In this document: positions 63,790-64,000 of the stretch, in pieces
How positions within the stretch are numbered: position 1 is the first letter of the stretch
Layout of the letters: every line of letters begins with the position of its first letter
NCBI GenBank assembly: GCA_949825065.1
Contig: OX463846.1
Location: 2,933,366-2,997,365 of the forward strand
Direction: 5' to 3'
DNA: 64,000 nt
Origin: Odontocerum albicorne
Lineage: Eukaryota; Arthropoda; Insecta; Trichoptera; Odontoceridae
Notes under the pieces: model-generated
What the model was told of the DNA's origin: nothing
Databases searched by the model: none
The model's input: only the letters and a program-made list of their open reading frames with translations
Program-made: the position numbers and the translations under genes

Positions 63790-64000
63790 TCATGGTTTCG
63801 ATTATATCATAATATAAATAAGCCAAAACCCGCACGGTTGTCGCCAAAGAAAGAATACGAGAATTGAATTTTGAATACAAGAGAGCGAGAGAGGAGTACT
63901 TCGAAACAGATTGAAATTATACTGAACGAACCGGTGTAAAAGGGGACGATGCCAATTTATTTTGAATTGTAATTCATTAAATAATTTATTTATTTCCTAT
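63790..64000 (+). mobile_element. Helitron, internal part, runs off window
   Basis: CATAATATAAATAAGCCAAA, GAATACGAGAATTGAATTTT, ACCGGTGTAAAAGGGGACGA, CCAATTTATTTTGAATTGTA and ATTCATTAAATAATT match the minus-strand Helitron at 24003-24510 (in reverse) and the copy at 40000-40215. In the 24-kb copy the helicase exon follows about 100 bp further on, so this copy may also carry it beyond base 64000. Confidence 0.75.

Overview
This window looks like a gene-poor, AT-rich stretch of an insect nuclear genome. The arthropod signals are an interstitial array of the insect telomere pentamer TTAGG (30601-30773), together with mariner, hAT, Helitron, Penelope-like (PLE), gypsy and several non-LTR retrotransposon families. 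The species cannot be named from the sequence. I found no convincing host protein-coding gene, rRNA or true tRNA gene. Almost every open frame is either a transposon remnant or a consequence of tandem repeats whose period is a multiple of three.

Left part (1-13540): an odd LTR-derived element with an inverted U3 end and matching target-site duplications (588-1247), PLE end repeats (1386-2215), tRNA-derived SINEs, an RTE-type LINE tail (3455-3770), a solo LTR of the same LTR family (5167-5633), a non-autonomous hAT inserted into a SINE (8372-9052), and a 2.8-kb array of a 108-bp repeat encoding a 36-residue motif (10729-13540).

Centre (13590-23240): one complete-looking but non-autonomous Ty3/gypsy element. 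It has 853-bp LTRs differing at one base by eye, a CTAA target duplication, a primer-binding site and a polypurine tract. Only a crippled pol fragment (reverse transcriptase fused by deletion to the integrase C-terminal half) sits among about 7 kb of non-coding sequence with four internal tandem arrays. It must have moved recently using proteins supplied in trans.

Right of that (23690-40400): a Helitron 3' end with its last helicase exon, LINE tails, a second hAT copy, a PLE with a recognisable GIY-YIG endonuclease, the TTAGG array next to a LINE tail, a folded mariner chimera, Harbinger-like and piggyBac-like elements, a second PLE interrupted by a Helitron fragment and a LINE, a jockey-like LINE copy, a 32-bp minisatellite and further Helitron pieces.

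Last part (42220-64000): minisatellites of 33, 40, 177 and 30 bp, an ATT-rich microsatellite, five copies of one LINE family (called B here), a second jockey-like LINE, many SINEs whose 3' tails resemble the LINE-B tail, a 299-bp hAT MITE, PLE foldbacks, an RTE fragment, and a Helitron running off the window end.

The best-supported calls rest on target-site duplications plus defined termini: gypsy CTAA, solo LTR CAGA, inverted-U3 element ACAT, hATs ATCTAGAC, CTCTAAAA and TCCTAGAC, mariner TA. Others rest on protein motifs that I translated by hand. All comparisons were made by eye; LINE family letters A-E are labels for this window only.
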